Made by a program: the position numbers and the translations under genes. Shown one piece after another: positions 40,613 through 50,063 of a DNA stretch of 64,000 nucleotides. Every line of letters starts with the position of its first letter. Position 1 is the first letter of the stretch. The notes beneath the pieces are model-generated. The model saw nothing but the letters and a program-made list of their open reading frames with translations. It was not told the DNA's origin and did no database searches. Origin of the DNA: Leptonema illini DSM 21528. GTDB taxonomy: Bacteria; Spirochaetota; Leptospiria; Leptospirales; Leptonemataceae. The stretch lies in contig NZ_JH597773.1 of the NCBI RefSeq assembly GCF_000243335.1, forward strand, positions 624,489-688,488, written 5' to 3'.

Positions 40613-41485
40613 ATGCAGGAAACGGCCTTCGTACAATCTCTTATCGACGAATGCGCGGCAGACGATCTGCTGCGCATCGCCGATCGCAGCTTTCGCTCTC
40701 GCCTCTTTGTGGGCACGGGCAAGTTCGCGTCGGTGGCTGCCATGAAAGAGGCCGTCGAACAATCCTGCTCTGAGATGGTAACGGTCGCTCTGCGTCGTAT
40801 CGATCTCAGCAAGGCAAGCATGAACGATGAAGATATCGTTTCGGCGCTTGATCGCAATCGCATACAGCTTCTGCCGAACACATCGGGGGCGCGCGACGCC
40901 GATGAAGCGGTGCGTCTCGCCCTGCTCGCTCGCGAGATGGGCGGTGGCAACTGGGTGAAGCTTGAGGTCACGCCCGATCCGCTGTATCTGCTTCCCGATC
41001 CAGGCGAAACTCTAAAGGCGACGCAAATACTTGTGAAAGAAGGCTTTGTCGTACTCCCGTATATGCAGGCTGATCCCATCCTTGCCCTGCGCCTGCAAGA
41101 TGCCGGAGCGGCGACGGTGATGCCTCTCGGATCGCCTATCGGCTCCAATCGCGGCATTCGCACCGAAGACAGCCTGCGCATCATCATCGAACAGGCGCGC
41201 GTTCCCGTCGTCGTCGATGCCGGCCTCGGAGCGCCGTCGCATGCAGCACAGGCCCTTGAGATGGGCGCCGATGCCGTACTTGTGAATACGGCTCTGGCCA
41301 TTGCCGCCGATCCCGGTCGCATCGCCCGCGCCTTTGCGCTTGCCGTTGTCGCCGGTCGACAGGCCTTCCGCTTTGGGCCTGAGAGAGGCAGAGCACAGGG
41401 GGCGGCTTTTGCCCGTACCACAGAGTCGCTGCGAGCAAAGGCATCCAGTCCGCTTACGGGCTTTCTTAATGAAGAGAGCCGCTGA
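40613..41485 (+). CDS. thiG: Thiazole synthase ThiG
   Basis: Builds the thiazole phosphate ring of thiamine from deoxyxylulose phosphate, dehydroglycine and ThiS thiocarboxylate. Family motifs: [67 protein letters not shown], and [26 protein letters not shown] (quoted in parts) with [16 protein letters not shown] and [12 protein letters not shown]. The 290-residue chain from the ATG at 40613 has about 20 residues more at each end than E. coli ThiG. It sits 42 bp before thiH, and the two work together: ThiH supplies dehydroglycine. Neither thiS nor thiF lies in the window, and no TPP riboswitch is visible upstream. Confidence 0.95.
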   Translation: MQETAFVQSLIDECAADDLLRIADRSFRSRLFVGTGKFASVAAMKEAVEQSCSEMVTVALRRIDLSKASMNDEDIVSALDRNRIQLLPNTSGARDADEAVRLALLAREMGGGNWVKLEVTPDPLYLLPDPGETLKATQILVKEGFVVLPYMQADPILALRLQDAGAATVMPLGSPIGSNRGIRTEDSLRIIIEQARVPVVVDAGLGAPSHAAQALEMGADAVLVNTALAIAADPGRIARAFALAVVAGRQAFRFGPERGRAQGAAFARTTESLRAKASSPLTGFLNEESR

Positions 41486-41527
41486 AATTCCCATCGCCTG
41501 CACGTCACATTTCATTTACATGGATCT

Positions 41528-42703
41528 GTGAACCGCGAAGAAGAGGCCGAAATCTACAGAGATCGCATGGGAAAGCCCGGCTTTTCCCTTGTGTTTGACC
41601 CGTCGGAGTTCGGACGTATCAGAGCAAAGATCAGGCACATAGAAGAGACGGCGACGACGGAGCAGGCCGAAGCGGCGCTGCTTTCCGTTGAAGCGGGCCA
41701 TACTCTTTCTGAAGAGCAGTTCTATGTTCTTGCCTCGAAGGTCGCCGACCCGCTGCTCGAAGAGATGGCCGTGCTTGCGCGAAACATCACGCTGCAGAGA
41801 TTCGGTCGCACCATTCTGCTCTACTCGCCTCTCTATCTTTCAAACGTCTGTTATTCGAAATGCACGTATTGCGGCTTCGGCTTTGGAAACGACATCCGAC
41901 GGCGCACGCTCACGCCCGAAGAGATCATCGCCGATGCCGAGGTGATCCATGCACAGGGTATACGACATATCCTTCTTCTGACGGGCGAAGCCTACAGAGA
42001 AACGCCGGTGCAATATATAGGAGATGCAGCCGAGGCGCTGCGATCGAAGTTCTCTTCGATAGGAATTGAGGTGTATCCGCTTAAAGAAAAGGATTATGCA
42101 TATCTACGAGAAAGAGGCGTCGACGGCCTGACGGTGTATCAGGAAACCTATGATCCGGAACGTTATAAAGAGGTGCATCTGAAGGGCATGAAGGCGCTGA
42201 TGAACTGGCGCCTTGATTGCGCCGATCGAGGCGGACGTGCCGGGATGCGCAGGCTTGCCATTGGCGCCCTGCTCGGTCTCTCTGATCCGACGGCGGAGGT
42301 CATCAGCCTCGGATTGCATGGTCGTTATCTGCTCAAGAACTACTGGCAATCGCAGCTCTCGCTCTCTCTTCCGCGTCTGCGCCCGGCGGCCGGTGTGACC
42401 GATGTGCCGCATATCGCCGATGGCCAGTATGTGCGCTACTGGCTGGCCCTGCGGCTTTTTTTACCGGATGCCGGCTTTGCCCTGTCAAGCAGGGAGTCGG
42501 CCGCCTTCCGTGACCACATGATGCAGATCTGCATCACGCAGGTATCGGGCGGGGCTCGCACGGAGCCAGGGGGCTACTCGGGTCTCGAAGCGACGGAGCA
42601 GTTCAGTCGAGATGACACACGGTCCGTTGCCGAGATGGCACGAGCCATTGAGGCGATTGGAAAAGAGCCTGTTTTCACCGACTGGGCTCCGCTGCTGAAG
42701 TGA
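41528..42703 (+). CDS. thiH: 2-Iminoacetate synthase ThiH (tyrosine lyase)
   Basis: Radical SAM enzyme that splits tyrosine into p-cresol and dehydroglycine for thiazole formation by ThiG. The iron-sulfur motif CYSKCTYCGFG (C-x3-C-x2-C) appears about residue 110, after an N-terminal helical part and LLYSPLYLSNV. Later features are GIEVYPLKEKDYAYL, DGLTVYQETYDPERY, RLAIGALLGL and the C-terminal QISGGARTEPGGY-like segment QVSGGARTEPGGY that belongs to the ThiH/HydG group. At 391 residues it is normal length. The start is a GTG because the nearby upstream ATG frame stops at once. It follows thiG with a 42-bp gap and is the last gene of that unit. Confidence 0.94.
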   Translation: MNREEEAEIYRDRMGKPGFSLVFDPSEFGRIRAKIRHIEETATTEQAEAALLSVEAGHTLSEEQFYVLASKVADPLLEEMAVLARNITLQRFGRTILLYSPLYLSNVCYSKCTYCGFGFGNDIRRRTLTPEEIIADAEVIHAQGIRHILLLTGEAYRETPVQYIGDAAEALRSKFSSIGIEVYPLKEKDYAYLRERGVDGLTVYQETYDPERYKEVHLKGMKALMNWRLDCADRGGRAGMRRLAIGALLGLSDPTAEVISLGLHGRYLLKNYWQSQLSLSLPRLRPAAGVTDVPHIADGQYVRYWLALRLFLPDAGFALSSRESAAFRDHMMQICITQVSGGARTEPGGYSGLEATEQFSRDDTRSVAEMARAIEAIGKEPVFTDWAPLLK

Positions 42704-42803
42704 GTTGCCCAAATTTAACGCAATACCTTCCATAAGACTAATCGTCGCCGGCAAAACCGCGCACAGTTTAAGCATATCGATCGCTCTCAAAGCACGTCAA
42801 CCC

Positions 42804-42819
42804 TGGCATCCTTCTTGCT
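42804..42819 (+). promoter_or_regulatory. Sigma-54 (-24/-12) promoter of the ACT-domain gene
   Basis: The sequence TGGCATC-CTTC-TTGCT matches the RpoN consensus TGGCA(C/T)N-N4-TTGC(A/T) with exact spacing. Transcription would start near 42830, about 30 nt before the start codon and just ahead of the AGGAGG ribosome site. Confidence 0.8.
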
Positions 42820-42861
42820 TAACAATGATGCATACCCACTGGCAGGATACAGGAGGCTCAC

Positions 42862-43470
42862 ATGCTTGTTACAGCGAGTCGAAAGATACTTTTTGAACCG
42901 ATTGATGCGCAGAATGCACGACTGCTCTATTCGAGCATGCTCAATGAAACGGGCATTCTGTATAGAATTACCGGAGTCCTGTACATTCATGGCTGGTCTA
43001 TCGACTCAGCCATCGTAAAAACCGAAACGCTCGGTGGTGTGGATGATATCTTCAGCATCCGCAAGCTTGATGCCGGCCAGATGGACCAGGCGCAGCTCGA
43101 ACGCATCGAAAACGACATGGATATGCTGCTGCGCGGCGAGATCCACATGAGCGAGTATCTGAGCTCGTATCCCGATCGTATCCAGTCGCTTGTGCTCAGC
43201 ATGCGCGAAGATAGCGAAACGCGTCTTGAGGTGGAGATTGCGGACGATCCGGCAACGGCCTCCATCTTTTTACAGACAAAGGACAGGCCCGGTATCCTCT
43301 TCATGATCACGCAGATACTCTTCTTGCTGGATTACGATATCATCAAGTTCGAGGCAAACACAGATCAGGGGGTTGCGCGCGACGATTTCGAGATTCGCAA
43401 GAACACGGGCGGCCTGATCACCGAACAGGATCGCAAGCAGCTCATTACCGTGCTTCGTAACAATCTGTAA
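42862..43470 (+). CDS. Double ACT-domain protein
   Basis: A 202-residue cytoplasmic protein with two ACT-type ligand-binding domains. The first covers about residues 25-65 (GILYRITGVLYIHGWSIDSA, VDDIFSI). The second covers about 130-200 (DRPGILFMITQILFLLDYDI, ARDDFEIRKNTGG). The arrangement resembles the C-terminal ACT pair of GlnD, the uridylyltransferase that reads glutamine, but there is no catalytic domain. ACT pairs bind amino acids and regulate partner proteins. An AGGAGG ribosome site and a sigma-54 promoter lie directly upstream, and sigma-54 often drives nitrogen-related genes, so a nitrogen or amino-acid sensing role is a reasonable inference. It is transcribed alone; the next gene converges 20 bp away. 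Confidence 0.8.
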   Translation: MLVTASRKILFEPIDAQNARLLYSSMLNETGILYRITGVLYIHGWSIDSAIVKTETLGGVDDIFSIRKLDAGQMDQAQLERIENDMDMLLRGEIHMSEYLSSYPDRIQSLVLSMREDSETRLEVEIADDPATASIFLQTKDRPGILFMITQILFLLDYDIIKFEANTDQGVARDDFEIRKNTGGLITEQDRKQLITVLRNNL

Positions 43471-43490
43471 ACGTCGACTGTTACAGCTTG

Positions 43491-43841
43491 TTACATCTTG
43501 CCGGCGATCAACCAGATGCCGCCGACAAGCAGAGCGATGCCCGTCCATTGCTGCCAGTCGAGCTTCTCGTGAAAGACAAAGTGTGAGGCGGCAAGCACGA
43601 TGATAAAGCCGGCCGTCGTCATAATCGGATACGCAATGCTCAGAGGAATGCCTTTCAGCAACACCTGTCTGTAGGCGAGAAAGGCGAGACCGAAGCTTGC
43701 AAGGCCGGCAATCATGAACGGGTTCAGAATCTGATCCTGCCAGCCCTCGCCCCGGTTTACGGCGCTGGCCTTCATGAGTATGTTCGCCGCCGCATTCAGG
43801 ACGATGGCCAGAAGAAAGATACCTATTCCGATCGCGCTCAT
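43491..43841 (-). CDS. Small four-span EamA/SMR-type transporter subunit
   Basis: A 116-residue membrane protein with four hydrophobic helices: IGIFLLAIVLNAAANILM, PFMIAGLASFGLAFLAY, AYPIMTTAGFIIVLAAS and WTGIALLVGGIWLIAG. The size and pattern fit the small multidrug resistance / EamA half-transporter group, which includes ArnE-type lipid carriers. SMR drug pumps carry a key Glu in the first span; here the first span has no acidic residue, so a drug/proton antiporter is less likely than a lipid or sugar-lipid flippase subunit. It lies 73 bp after lpxK on the same strand, which supports an envelope role. A 16-bp palindrome sits just before its start. The ATG at 43841 is preferred over a longer frame. 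Confidence 0.7.
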   Translation of the reverse strand: MSAIGIGIFLLAIVLNAAANILMKASAVNRGEGWQDQILNPFMIAGLASFGLAFLAYRQVLLKGIPLSIAYPIMTTAGFIIVLAASHFVFHEKLDWQQWTGIALLVGGIWLIAGKM

Positions 43842-43860
43842 TTCAATTCTCCATATTGGC

Positions 43861-43876
43861 GGACAGTTAACTGTCC
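43861..43876. promoter_or_regulatory. 16-bp perfect palindrome before the small transporter gene
   Basis: GGACAGTTAACTGTCC is a perfect inverted repeat 20 bp upstream of the transporter start codon and inside the lpxK-transporter gap. It has the size and symmetry of an operator for a dimeric repressor, but no known regulator is implied. It could also form a short RNA hairpin. Confidence 0.5.
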
Positions 43877-43914
43877 ATTTTCTCATGACTGGCCGGCTCT
43901 GCCGGCCTGCCCGT

Positions 43915-44940
43915 TCATTCTTGAGCCTGCCTCTCCGTCAGCGAGGTTAACCGAGACCACAGCCTTGTTTCATCATTTCGGTCGGCATCATAAATCTCTG
44001 GCCTGACGACCAGAACCCTGCCGAGCGAGGCGAGGCGTTCGCCGAGTCGAGCCGCATCCTTCTCTGTCGTAACAAGAGGTAGACCGCATCCCTTTAATAC
44101 TGCAAGATCTCTTTCGTTGAATCGATGATGATCTTTGAAGACGAATCGCTTTGCCACATCGATTCCGGCCTCTTCCAGAACTCTGAAAAAAGAATCAGGA
44201 TTCCCGATGCCGCAGAAGGCGGCCACCGACTGCGCTCTGCCATCTGGCGCTAAAGGCGCAGAGATTCGATGCGTTCGAATGCCGATGCTGAAAATCGGTA
44301 GATTCGGGTAACGATCCTTTATCAGCCTCTTCCAGATGAGGGCCGAATCAGGCGCAAGATTGGTTCTTGTAAGAAGGACGACGTCGGCCCGCTCAAGCGC
44401 AGTCAGATCCTCGCGAAAGCGCCCGCAGGGAAGAAGTATCATCCTTGAGTACGGAACGGTAGCATCGATCAACACGATATCGAGGTCACGCCGCACGGAG
44501 GGATTCTGAAAGGCGTCATCAAGAATCACCACATCCCTTTGAGCGCCGAATCGATCGATCAGGTCGGCACGATCCGGGCCGGCCGCTACGGCAAATCGTG
44601 CGCCCTCATGAAGTCTCGCATATTCCAGCAGCCGGACTGCAATGAGCACCGCCTCATCGCCTGCATGCTCGGCCGTCAGATGTACGCCCCGCTCGTCTCC
44701 TACAAGAAGCCCGGAACGGCTGCGGCCTTTATAGCCGCGCAGGCAGATGAGAACCGATTTTCTCTGGCTTAGCAGAGCAAGTGCAAGCTCGATCGTAACG
44801 GGCGTTTTGCCCGTACCGCCCGCAGAGAGATTGCCCACCGAGATGATGCGATGCCCGGGGAAGCTTCGCGAATTTTGCAGCCGACGGGCAAAGGTACGTT
44901 TGTGGACGGCCAGATACAGACGTGCAAGCAGTCTACACAC
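43915..44940 (-). CDS. lpxK: Tetraacyldisaccharide 4'-kinase LpxK
   Basis: Phosphorylates the 4' position of the lipid A disaccharide at the inner membrane, the sixth step of the Raetz pathway. The Walker A-like P-loop GNLSAGGTGKTPVTIELA is near residue 36, followed by SVLICLRGYKGRSRSG, EHAGDEAVLIA and the metal-associated VVILDDAFQNPSVRRDLDIV (DD-x-FQ). The C-terminal half carries FCGIGNPDSFFRVLEEAGID and FKDHHRFNERDL, typical of the family. At 341 residues it is full length. It starts 3 bp after the msbA stop, so the two are co-translated. Its presence shows that this organism makes a 4'-phosphorylated lipid A precursor. Confidence 0.95.
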   Translation of the reverse strand: MCRLLARLYLAVHKRTFARRLQNSRSFPGHRIISVGNLSAGGTGKTPVTIELALALLSQRKSVLICLRGYKGRSRSGLLVGDERGVHLTAEHAGDEAVLIAVRLLEYARLHEGARFAVAAGPDRADLIDRFGAQRDVVILDDAFQNPSVRRDLDIVLIDATVPYSRMILLPCGRFREDLTALERADVVLLTRTNLAPDSALIWKRLIKDRYPNLPIFSIGIRTHRISAPLAPDGRAQSVAAFCGIGNPDSFFRVLEEAGIDVAKRFVFKDHHRFNERDLAVLKGCGLPLVTTEKDAARLGERLASLGRVLVVRPEIYDADRNDETRLWSRLTSLTERQAQE

Positions 44941-44943
44941 AGC

Positions 44944-46830
44944 TTACACACCAGGACTTTCGTTAAACTGCATCTCGTACAGCTTGCGGTAATGCCCGTT
45001 CTTTTCGAGCAGCTCTTCATGTGTGCCGCGCTCGACGACTTCTCCTCGATCAAAGACTAAGATCATATCGGAACGGAACACCGTTCGCAGTCGATGGGCT
45101 ATCATGATTACGGTTTTGATCCTTGTCAATCGGTCGATGGCCTCTTCAAACATCTTCTCACTTTCGTTATCCAGGGCGGCGGTCGCCTCGTCAAAGATGA
45201 GAATGTCGGGATCATGCAGCAGCGCTCTTGCGATGGCGATGCGCTGTCGCTGCCCTCCGGAAAGCATCACGCCGCGCTCACCGACGATCGTATCATAGCC
45301 TTCAGGCAGTTCTATGATAAAATCATGCGCATAGGCCGCCTTTGCGCATTCTTCGATTCTTTCCTGAGGCGCCCCTGGCTGAGCAAGCGCAATGTTCTCG
45401 GCGATCGTTCCGTTAAAGAGAAACACGTTCTGCGTCACCATGCCGATACATCGGCGCAGATCACGCACGGCAAACTCGCTGATATCGACGCCGTCGAGTA
45501 AGATTCGTCCTTCTTCCGGTTCGTAGAATCGCATCAGAAGGTCGACCGTCGTAGATTTGCCGCCGCCCGAATAGCCGACAAGAGAAACAGTCTGCCCTTT
45601 TTTGATCTCAAAGTCGACATGCTTCAAGGCACGCTCTTCTTTGTCTGGATAACGATACGAAACGTTATCGAATCGAATGGCAGAACGGAAGCCTTTGAAA
45701 GCCGTTCTGCCGCTTCCGGCCGCCGGCTCTGAGGGTATATCAAGTATCTCGAAAATCCGCTCTGCAGCGGCGCCTGCAGCGCTGACGAGGTTGATCATCA
45801 CCGAAATCTGACTGGCCGGGCGCATGACGAACATCAGAATCAGGAAAAAAGCGAAGAAGAGACCCCGGTCGAGCTGGCCCTCTGAAATCATATAGGCGCC
45901 CCATGCGATAAACAGCATGGCCATGAGCGATACGACAACATCGGACAATGCGGGCGAGACCTGATGATAGTAATGCCCGCGATAGGTATTCTGATACAGT
46001 TTTTCGTTAATCGAATTGAAACGCATCTCTTCGAACTTTTCCATAGCAAAAGCGCGAATAACGCGAATGCCCGATATGATTTCCTGTAAATGAGCCATCA
46101 TATCGGCGAGGCGCTCTTGCTGGCCGAGTGCCGCTTTTCTTACTTTCAAGGCGATACGATTCACAGGCGACATGACCAGGGGAACGCCGAGCAAAAGGAC
46201 GAGTAACATCTCCCATGAAATCATGGCAAGAAGAGCAAGATGCGTGAAAATATACAGGAGATTGGTGATACCTTCTTGAAACTCGACGGATAACGATCTC
46301 GATACGAGCTGCACATCGTTCAAAATGCGGCTCATGAGAAACCCCGTGCGCCCCTGCTCGAAATAGGCGATACTGAGATCGCCGAATTTGCGATAGAGAT
46401 CCATACGCAGATCGCGAGCAGCGTAGGCGCCGGCAGTGCCGATGAAATAGATCGTCAGCGTAAGACAGATAAGCTTAACGATATAGACAGGAAGGATGAA
46501 CTTCGCGAGAAAGAATATAAGATCCCGGCTATTCATCGCCGCGGCCTTTTCATTTGCCGCAATTTTCAGTCCGGTAATACGTGCGGCCAGGCTCACATGC
46601 AGGGGCTGATCTCTGCCAGCCTCATAATCAGCGTAGTTGGTTTTCTCTTCGCCGCCGATATCAAATAATACGACCTTTTCATCAGAACCGAGCGCATTGA
46701 AGATCGGGACAAACGAAGTCAATGAGACGAGGTTCGTCAGTGAGACGATGAGCGACAGAAAGACGCCGATCAGCACCCTGAAGCGATACCGTAGCAGATA
46801 ACGGAAGATGCGCGGAATGGCTCCCTTCAT
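44944..46830 (-). CDS. msbA: Lipid A exporter MsbA-like ABC transporter
   Basis: Half-size ABC exporter (628 aa) that flips lipid A across the inner membrane as a homodimer. The N-terminal half has six hydrophobic spans (first VLIGVFLSLIVSLTNLVSL) with an insertion of about 60 polar residues between spans 1 and 2. The nucleotide-binding domain starts about residue 385: Walker A VGYSGGGKSTTVDLL, Q-loop GMVTQNVFLFNG, signature MLSGGQRQRIAIARALL, Walker B ILIFDEATAALD and the H-loop IAHRL. It lies between bamA (10 bp upstream) and lpxK (3 bp downstream), a context that favours lipid A export over drug efflux. Confidence 0.9.
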   Translation of the reverse strand: MKGAIPRIFRYLLRYRFRVLIGVFLSLIVSLTNLVSLTSFVPIFNALGSDEKVVLFDIGGEEKTNYADYEAGRDQPLHVSLAARITGLKIAANEKAAAMNSRDLIFFLAKFILPVYIVKLICLTLTIYFIGTAGAYAARDLRMDLYRKFGDLSIAYFEQGRTGFLMSRILNDVQLVSRSLSVEFQEGITNLLYIFTHLALLAMISWEMLLVLLLGVPLVMSPVNRIALKVRKAALGQQERLADMMAHLQEIISGIRVIRAFAMEKFEEMRFNSINEKLYQNTYRGHYYHQVSPALSDVVVSLMAMLFIAWGAYMISEGQLDRGLFFAFFLILMFVMRPASQISVMINLVSAAGAAAERIFEILDIPSEPAAGSGRTAFKGFRSAIRFDNVSYRYPDKEERALKHVDFEIKKGQTVSLVGYSGGGKSTTVDLLMRFYEPEEGRILLDGVDISEFAVRDLRRCIGMVTQNVFLFNGTIAENIALAQPGAPQERIEECAKAAYAHDFIIELPEGYDTIVGERGVMLSGGQRQRIAIARALLHDPDILIFDEATAALDNESEKMFEEAIDRLTRIKTVIMIAHRLRTVFRSDMILVFDRGEVVERGTHEELLEKNGHYRKLYEMQFNESPGV

Positions 46831-46839
46831 CTCCTGGCC

Positions 46840-49800
46840 TCAGAATCGATAGTCCCCGATTCCAAAAACGAAATTGAATTTGCTATCGCCGGGAATAGGC
46901 GCCCACCGACCATTATTGTAGGCCATCTTCTGAGCCATAAACAGACGAATCGGCAGAACGGGAATCTGGACGCGCAGACCGAATCCCCACGACCAGAGCA
47001 TTCGATCGAGCGATAGGTTGCGCTGCGTCAGCACGGCCCGTCTCGGGTCGTTCCAATCATAATAGTTGTCGTATGGATACTTATTGTAGTTCACGAGGTT
47101 GTGAGTCTGCCTGAACCAAACCTCAAGAGGCGGTCGACCTTCGGCATCCTTGCTGACGGCATCGTCATACTGCTGGACGTATTCAAGGTTATTGCCTGTC
47201 AGCTCCCCGAGATTGACGAATCCTGAACCGGCGTCAACGAAAAAGGTCCACCAGAGGGTACTGGGCTCGATGGGAAGACGCAGCTCAAGCGATCCGATCA
47301 CGAGATGGTTGGATCCGCCGAACTGCCACCAGGGAGCCGGAAAATTCGGGTCATTGCGGTATTCATACCCCCGCAGCGATTCATAGCCACCGAGATACAA
47401 TCGGTCTCCCGCTTCAAGGAAGGGGTTGATCGTCTTATCCTGATTCTTACCAAAAGGGGCTGTCTCATGCGTGAAGGTCGCCGAAACACGGGATTCTACA
47501 ACAACGCGCCATCTTTTCAGGTTACGGGATTTAAACAGGCCATAGAAGGAATAGTCGATAGGCCAGAAGTAATGGGAACCCGTAATCTTGTAACGGTTGA
47601 AGTGGTCCTGCCCGCCGAGCATCTGACCTGCCATCTCGACCGAAAGGTCAAGGTTAAAGCCCGAAGTAGGATTAAAGACGTTATCGCGGGAATCAAATAT
47701 CAGTCCGTTCGTAAAGCTCGACTTGAACTGCCATCCAAGGTTGGCGCGACGGATCACTTCGTCGTTTGCAAGCGAGGTGGGGCGAGAGGCCACAGACCAG
47801 GACGGACTGTAGCGATGATAGTGCGCCCAGTTTACAAGAAAACTATGTGATACGCCGACTCCGAGTCCCATCGCATTGATGTCGTAACTGGCGCCTTCAA
47901 ACATATCGTTTGAATCGTTGGAAACGGTAAGCGCCGTGGTCGGTATGCGGTAAGAGCTGTAAACCGCAGAAAGACTCAACGCCCACGGAGACGGGAAACC
48001 GCGATAACACTCTTCTTCACGCTCGATGCGGGAGCGCATCAGCGTACGAATTCGCATCTTGATGCGGTCGAGAACGATGACCGGCGCTGTTTTCGCGTTC
48101 TTTCCAAGCGATGCCGTCTCTTCGTCGATGATGCTTTTCACGACCTTGCCAAGGCTCTCGTTTTCACTGCGCAGGCTATCGGTTAAAACATTCAACTCAA
48201 GCAGACCTGGAGCCTCATCGAATCCACGCTGTTTATTATACCAATAACGTCCTGTAATACCGTCGCAGGATTCGTAGATCCAGGGCTCGATCCACGTCGT
48301 GCTGATCTGCCTCGTCGTCGGACCGTACTGTAGCTTACCCGATAGACGCTGGCCCGTACCAAACAGGTTGTTTTCGCCAAGTTCGGTATACACCGAGAAT
48401 CCGGACGCCGTCCCGTAGGTTCCGCCCAGGGTAATCGTTCCCGTCGGCTGTTCGATGACAGAGATAACCAGGTTCATCTTCTTGTCGTCTGAACCCGGAC
48501 GCATATCGAGGTTAACCTCTTTAAAGTAGCCGAGGTTAAAGACTTTTTCACGGCTGCGTTCGACAAGCGCCGAATTGAAAAGCTGTCCTTCTTTGATCAG
48601 AAGCTCGCGACGGATGACGTTTTCCTGCGTCTTCTTCATGCCTTTGACGATGATATTTTCGATATAGGCAAGATTATTCTCACGCACAACAAAGTGCACA
48701 TGACGCAGAATACGCCCGCGCATCTTGGGATCATCTTTCAGAAGTTCACGCAGGCGACCGATATCGATGCTCTTGCCGATGTCAGCGCACTGACGGCTAT
48801 CGTCAGTCGTCGGATTCTTAATCGACTGGCAGGCTTCATATTTATTCAGGTTTTCTTCGGTGAGCGGAATGTTCGTGTAATAGGGCTGTATCTGCGCAAA
48901 AACATAGCCATGCGTAGAATAGGCCTGCTGCAAAGTATTACGATCACGGAAATATTTCCCTTCATCGAAAACCTGGCCGGCATCGGAAGGTTCGAATTCG
49001 AGAAAGCTGATAAGCTGATCGGCGGTGAATACGGGATTCATATGCTCCCGCCCCTTCTTCTTACGCTCCTTCGGATTGAACTCTTCGTTGATACCCGCCG
49101 GATCATGCTCGAGAGAGTAACCGCCGAAATAGCGAATGTCGCCTTCAATCAGTCTGTAGGTTACGACGACAACCCGACCATCTTCAGGTTTCTTCGGATT
49201 GCGCCAGCGAATCTCATAGCCCGTTCCTGCCGGATCGATCTCGGCGTTTACGTAGCCGAGCGTTTTCGCATAGGCGAGGATCTTGAATTTGTCTTCCTCA
49301 AATTTCGATTCGCGAAAGATGCCGTCTTCGAGAAAACCTTCTTCTTTCTGCTCCAGAATATCGAGTAGCTCAACCGGACTGATCTTTTTGGTGCCGGTGA
49401 TGTTGATTCGCGTGATGGGGATGTTCTGACCTTCGTCGACCAGATAGGTAATCGTTATCTCGCCAGGAGATAGCTCCTCGGAACGCACCCACAGCTCGGC
49501 CAGCAGAAAGCCTTCGTCTCGATACTTTTCTTTAAGCAGTTCGATACCGTCAAGGGCCTGTTGTTCATGGAAGACATCGCCTTCTTTGAAAGGCAATACC
49601 GTCTTCAGATCGGCCTCATACAGCTCCTGTTCGCCGACAAAAATGATCTCTTTAATTCGGGGAAGTTCATCAAGGATTACGGAAAGCAGTACTGTTCCAT
49701 CGGACAGCAGTTTGGCCCGAATCTCAACGTCCTCAAAATCGCCCGTTGCGAAGAGGTTCTTCACCGCCTCATTCAGAGCGTCCTCTTTTAATACATCGCC

Positions 49801-50013
49801 GCGACGGAACGGCAGGGCATCATACACGCGATCCTCGGAAACGGAGACAAGGCCGTAAAGATCGATCTTCGAGATCTTTTTTCCGACGAAGTTTTTGCGC
49901 TCGGAATGAACAGGCAGAAAAACCATGACCAGCATCGAAGCCGTCAGGAAAGTAGCCGTTGCAAAGCGCAGTGAAAGAAGATTTTTCAGGTAGGATTTCA
50001 AAAAGTCCGCCAA
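46840..50013 (-). CDS. bamA: Outer membrane assembly factor BamA (Omp85)
   Basis: Central component of the machine that inserts beta-barrel proteins in the outer membrane. After a signal segment (FLTASMLVMVFLPVHS) come five POTRA-type repeats. The first begins ISKIDLYGLVSVSEDRVYDAL, the third holds ITRINITGTKKISPVELLDIL, and the fifth holds IENIIVKGMKKTQENVIRREL. The barrel starts about residue 520 (GTYGTASGFSVYTELGENNLFGTG) and ends at NFVFGIGDYRF with a terminal Phe. At 1057 residues it is some 250 longer than the E. coli protein; the excess lies in the POTRA region and in long extracellular loops, including a Cys-containing one. It is followed directly by msbA and lpxK, giving an outer-membrane biogenesis operon. 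Confidence 0.94.
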   Translation of the reverse strand: MADFLKSYLKNLLSLRFATATFLTASMLVMVFLPVHSERKNFVGKKISKIDLYGLVSVSEDRVYDALPFRRGDVLKEDALNEAVKNLFATGDFEDVEIRAKLLSDGTVLLSVILDELPRIKEIIFVGEQELYEADLKTVLPFKEGDVFHEQQALDGIELLKEKYRDEGFLLAELWVRSEELSPGEITITYLVDEGQNIPITRINITGTKKISPVELLDILEQKEEGFLEDGIFRESKFEEDKFKILAYAKTLGYVNAEIDPAGTGYEIRWRNPKKPEDGRVVVVTYRLIEGDIRYFGGYSLEHDPAGINEEFNPKERKKKGREHMNPVFTADQLISFLEFEPSDAGQVFDEGKYFRDRNTLQQAYSTHGYVFAQIQPYYTNIPLTEENLNKYEACQSIKNPTTDDSRQCADIGKSIDIGRLRELLKDDPKMRGRILRHVHFVVRENNLAYIENIIVKGMKKTQENVIRRELLIKEGQLFNSALVERSREKVFNLGYFKEVNLDMRPGSDDKKMNLVISVIEQPTGTITLGGTYGTASGFSVYTELGENNLFGTGQRLSGKLQYGPTTRQISTTWIEPWIYESCDGITGRYWYNKQRGFDEAPGLLELNVLTDSLRSENESLGKVVKSIIDEETASLGKNAKTAPVIVLDRIKMRIRTLMRSRIEREEECYRGFPSPWALSLSAVYSSYRIPTTALTVSNDSNDMFEGASYDINAMGLGVGVSHSFLVNWAHYHRYSPSWSVASRPTSLANDEVIRRANLGWQFKSSFTNGLIFDSRDNVFNPTSGFNLDLSVEMAGQMLGGQDHFNRYKITGSHYFWPIDYSFYGLFKSRNLKRWRVVVESRVSATFTHETAPFGKNQDKTINPFLEAGDRLYLGGYESLRGYEYRNDPNFPAPWWQFGGSNHLVIGSLELRLPIEPSTLWWTFFVDAGSGFVNLGELTGNNLEYVQQYDDAVSKDAEGRPPLEVWFRQTHNLVNYNKYPYDNYYDWNDPRRAVLTQRNLSLDRMLWSWGFGLRVQIPVLPIRLFMAQKMAYNNGRWAPIPGDSKFNFVFGIGDYRF

Positions 50014-50063
50014 TTCTGACTCTGTTTCAAACAGAAATCCGGATCGGGGTCATGGCAGCAACT

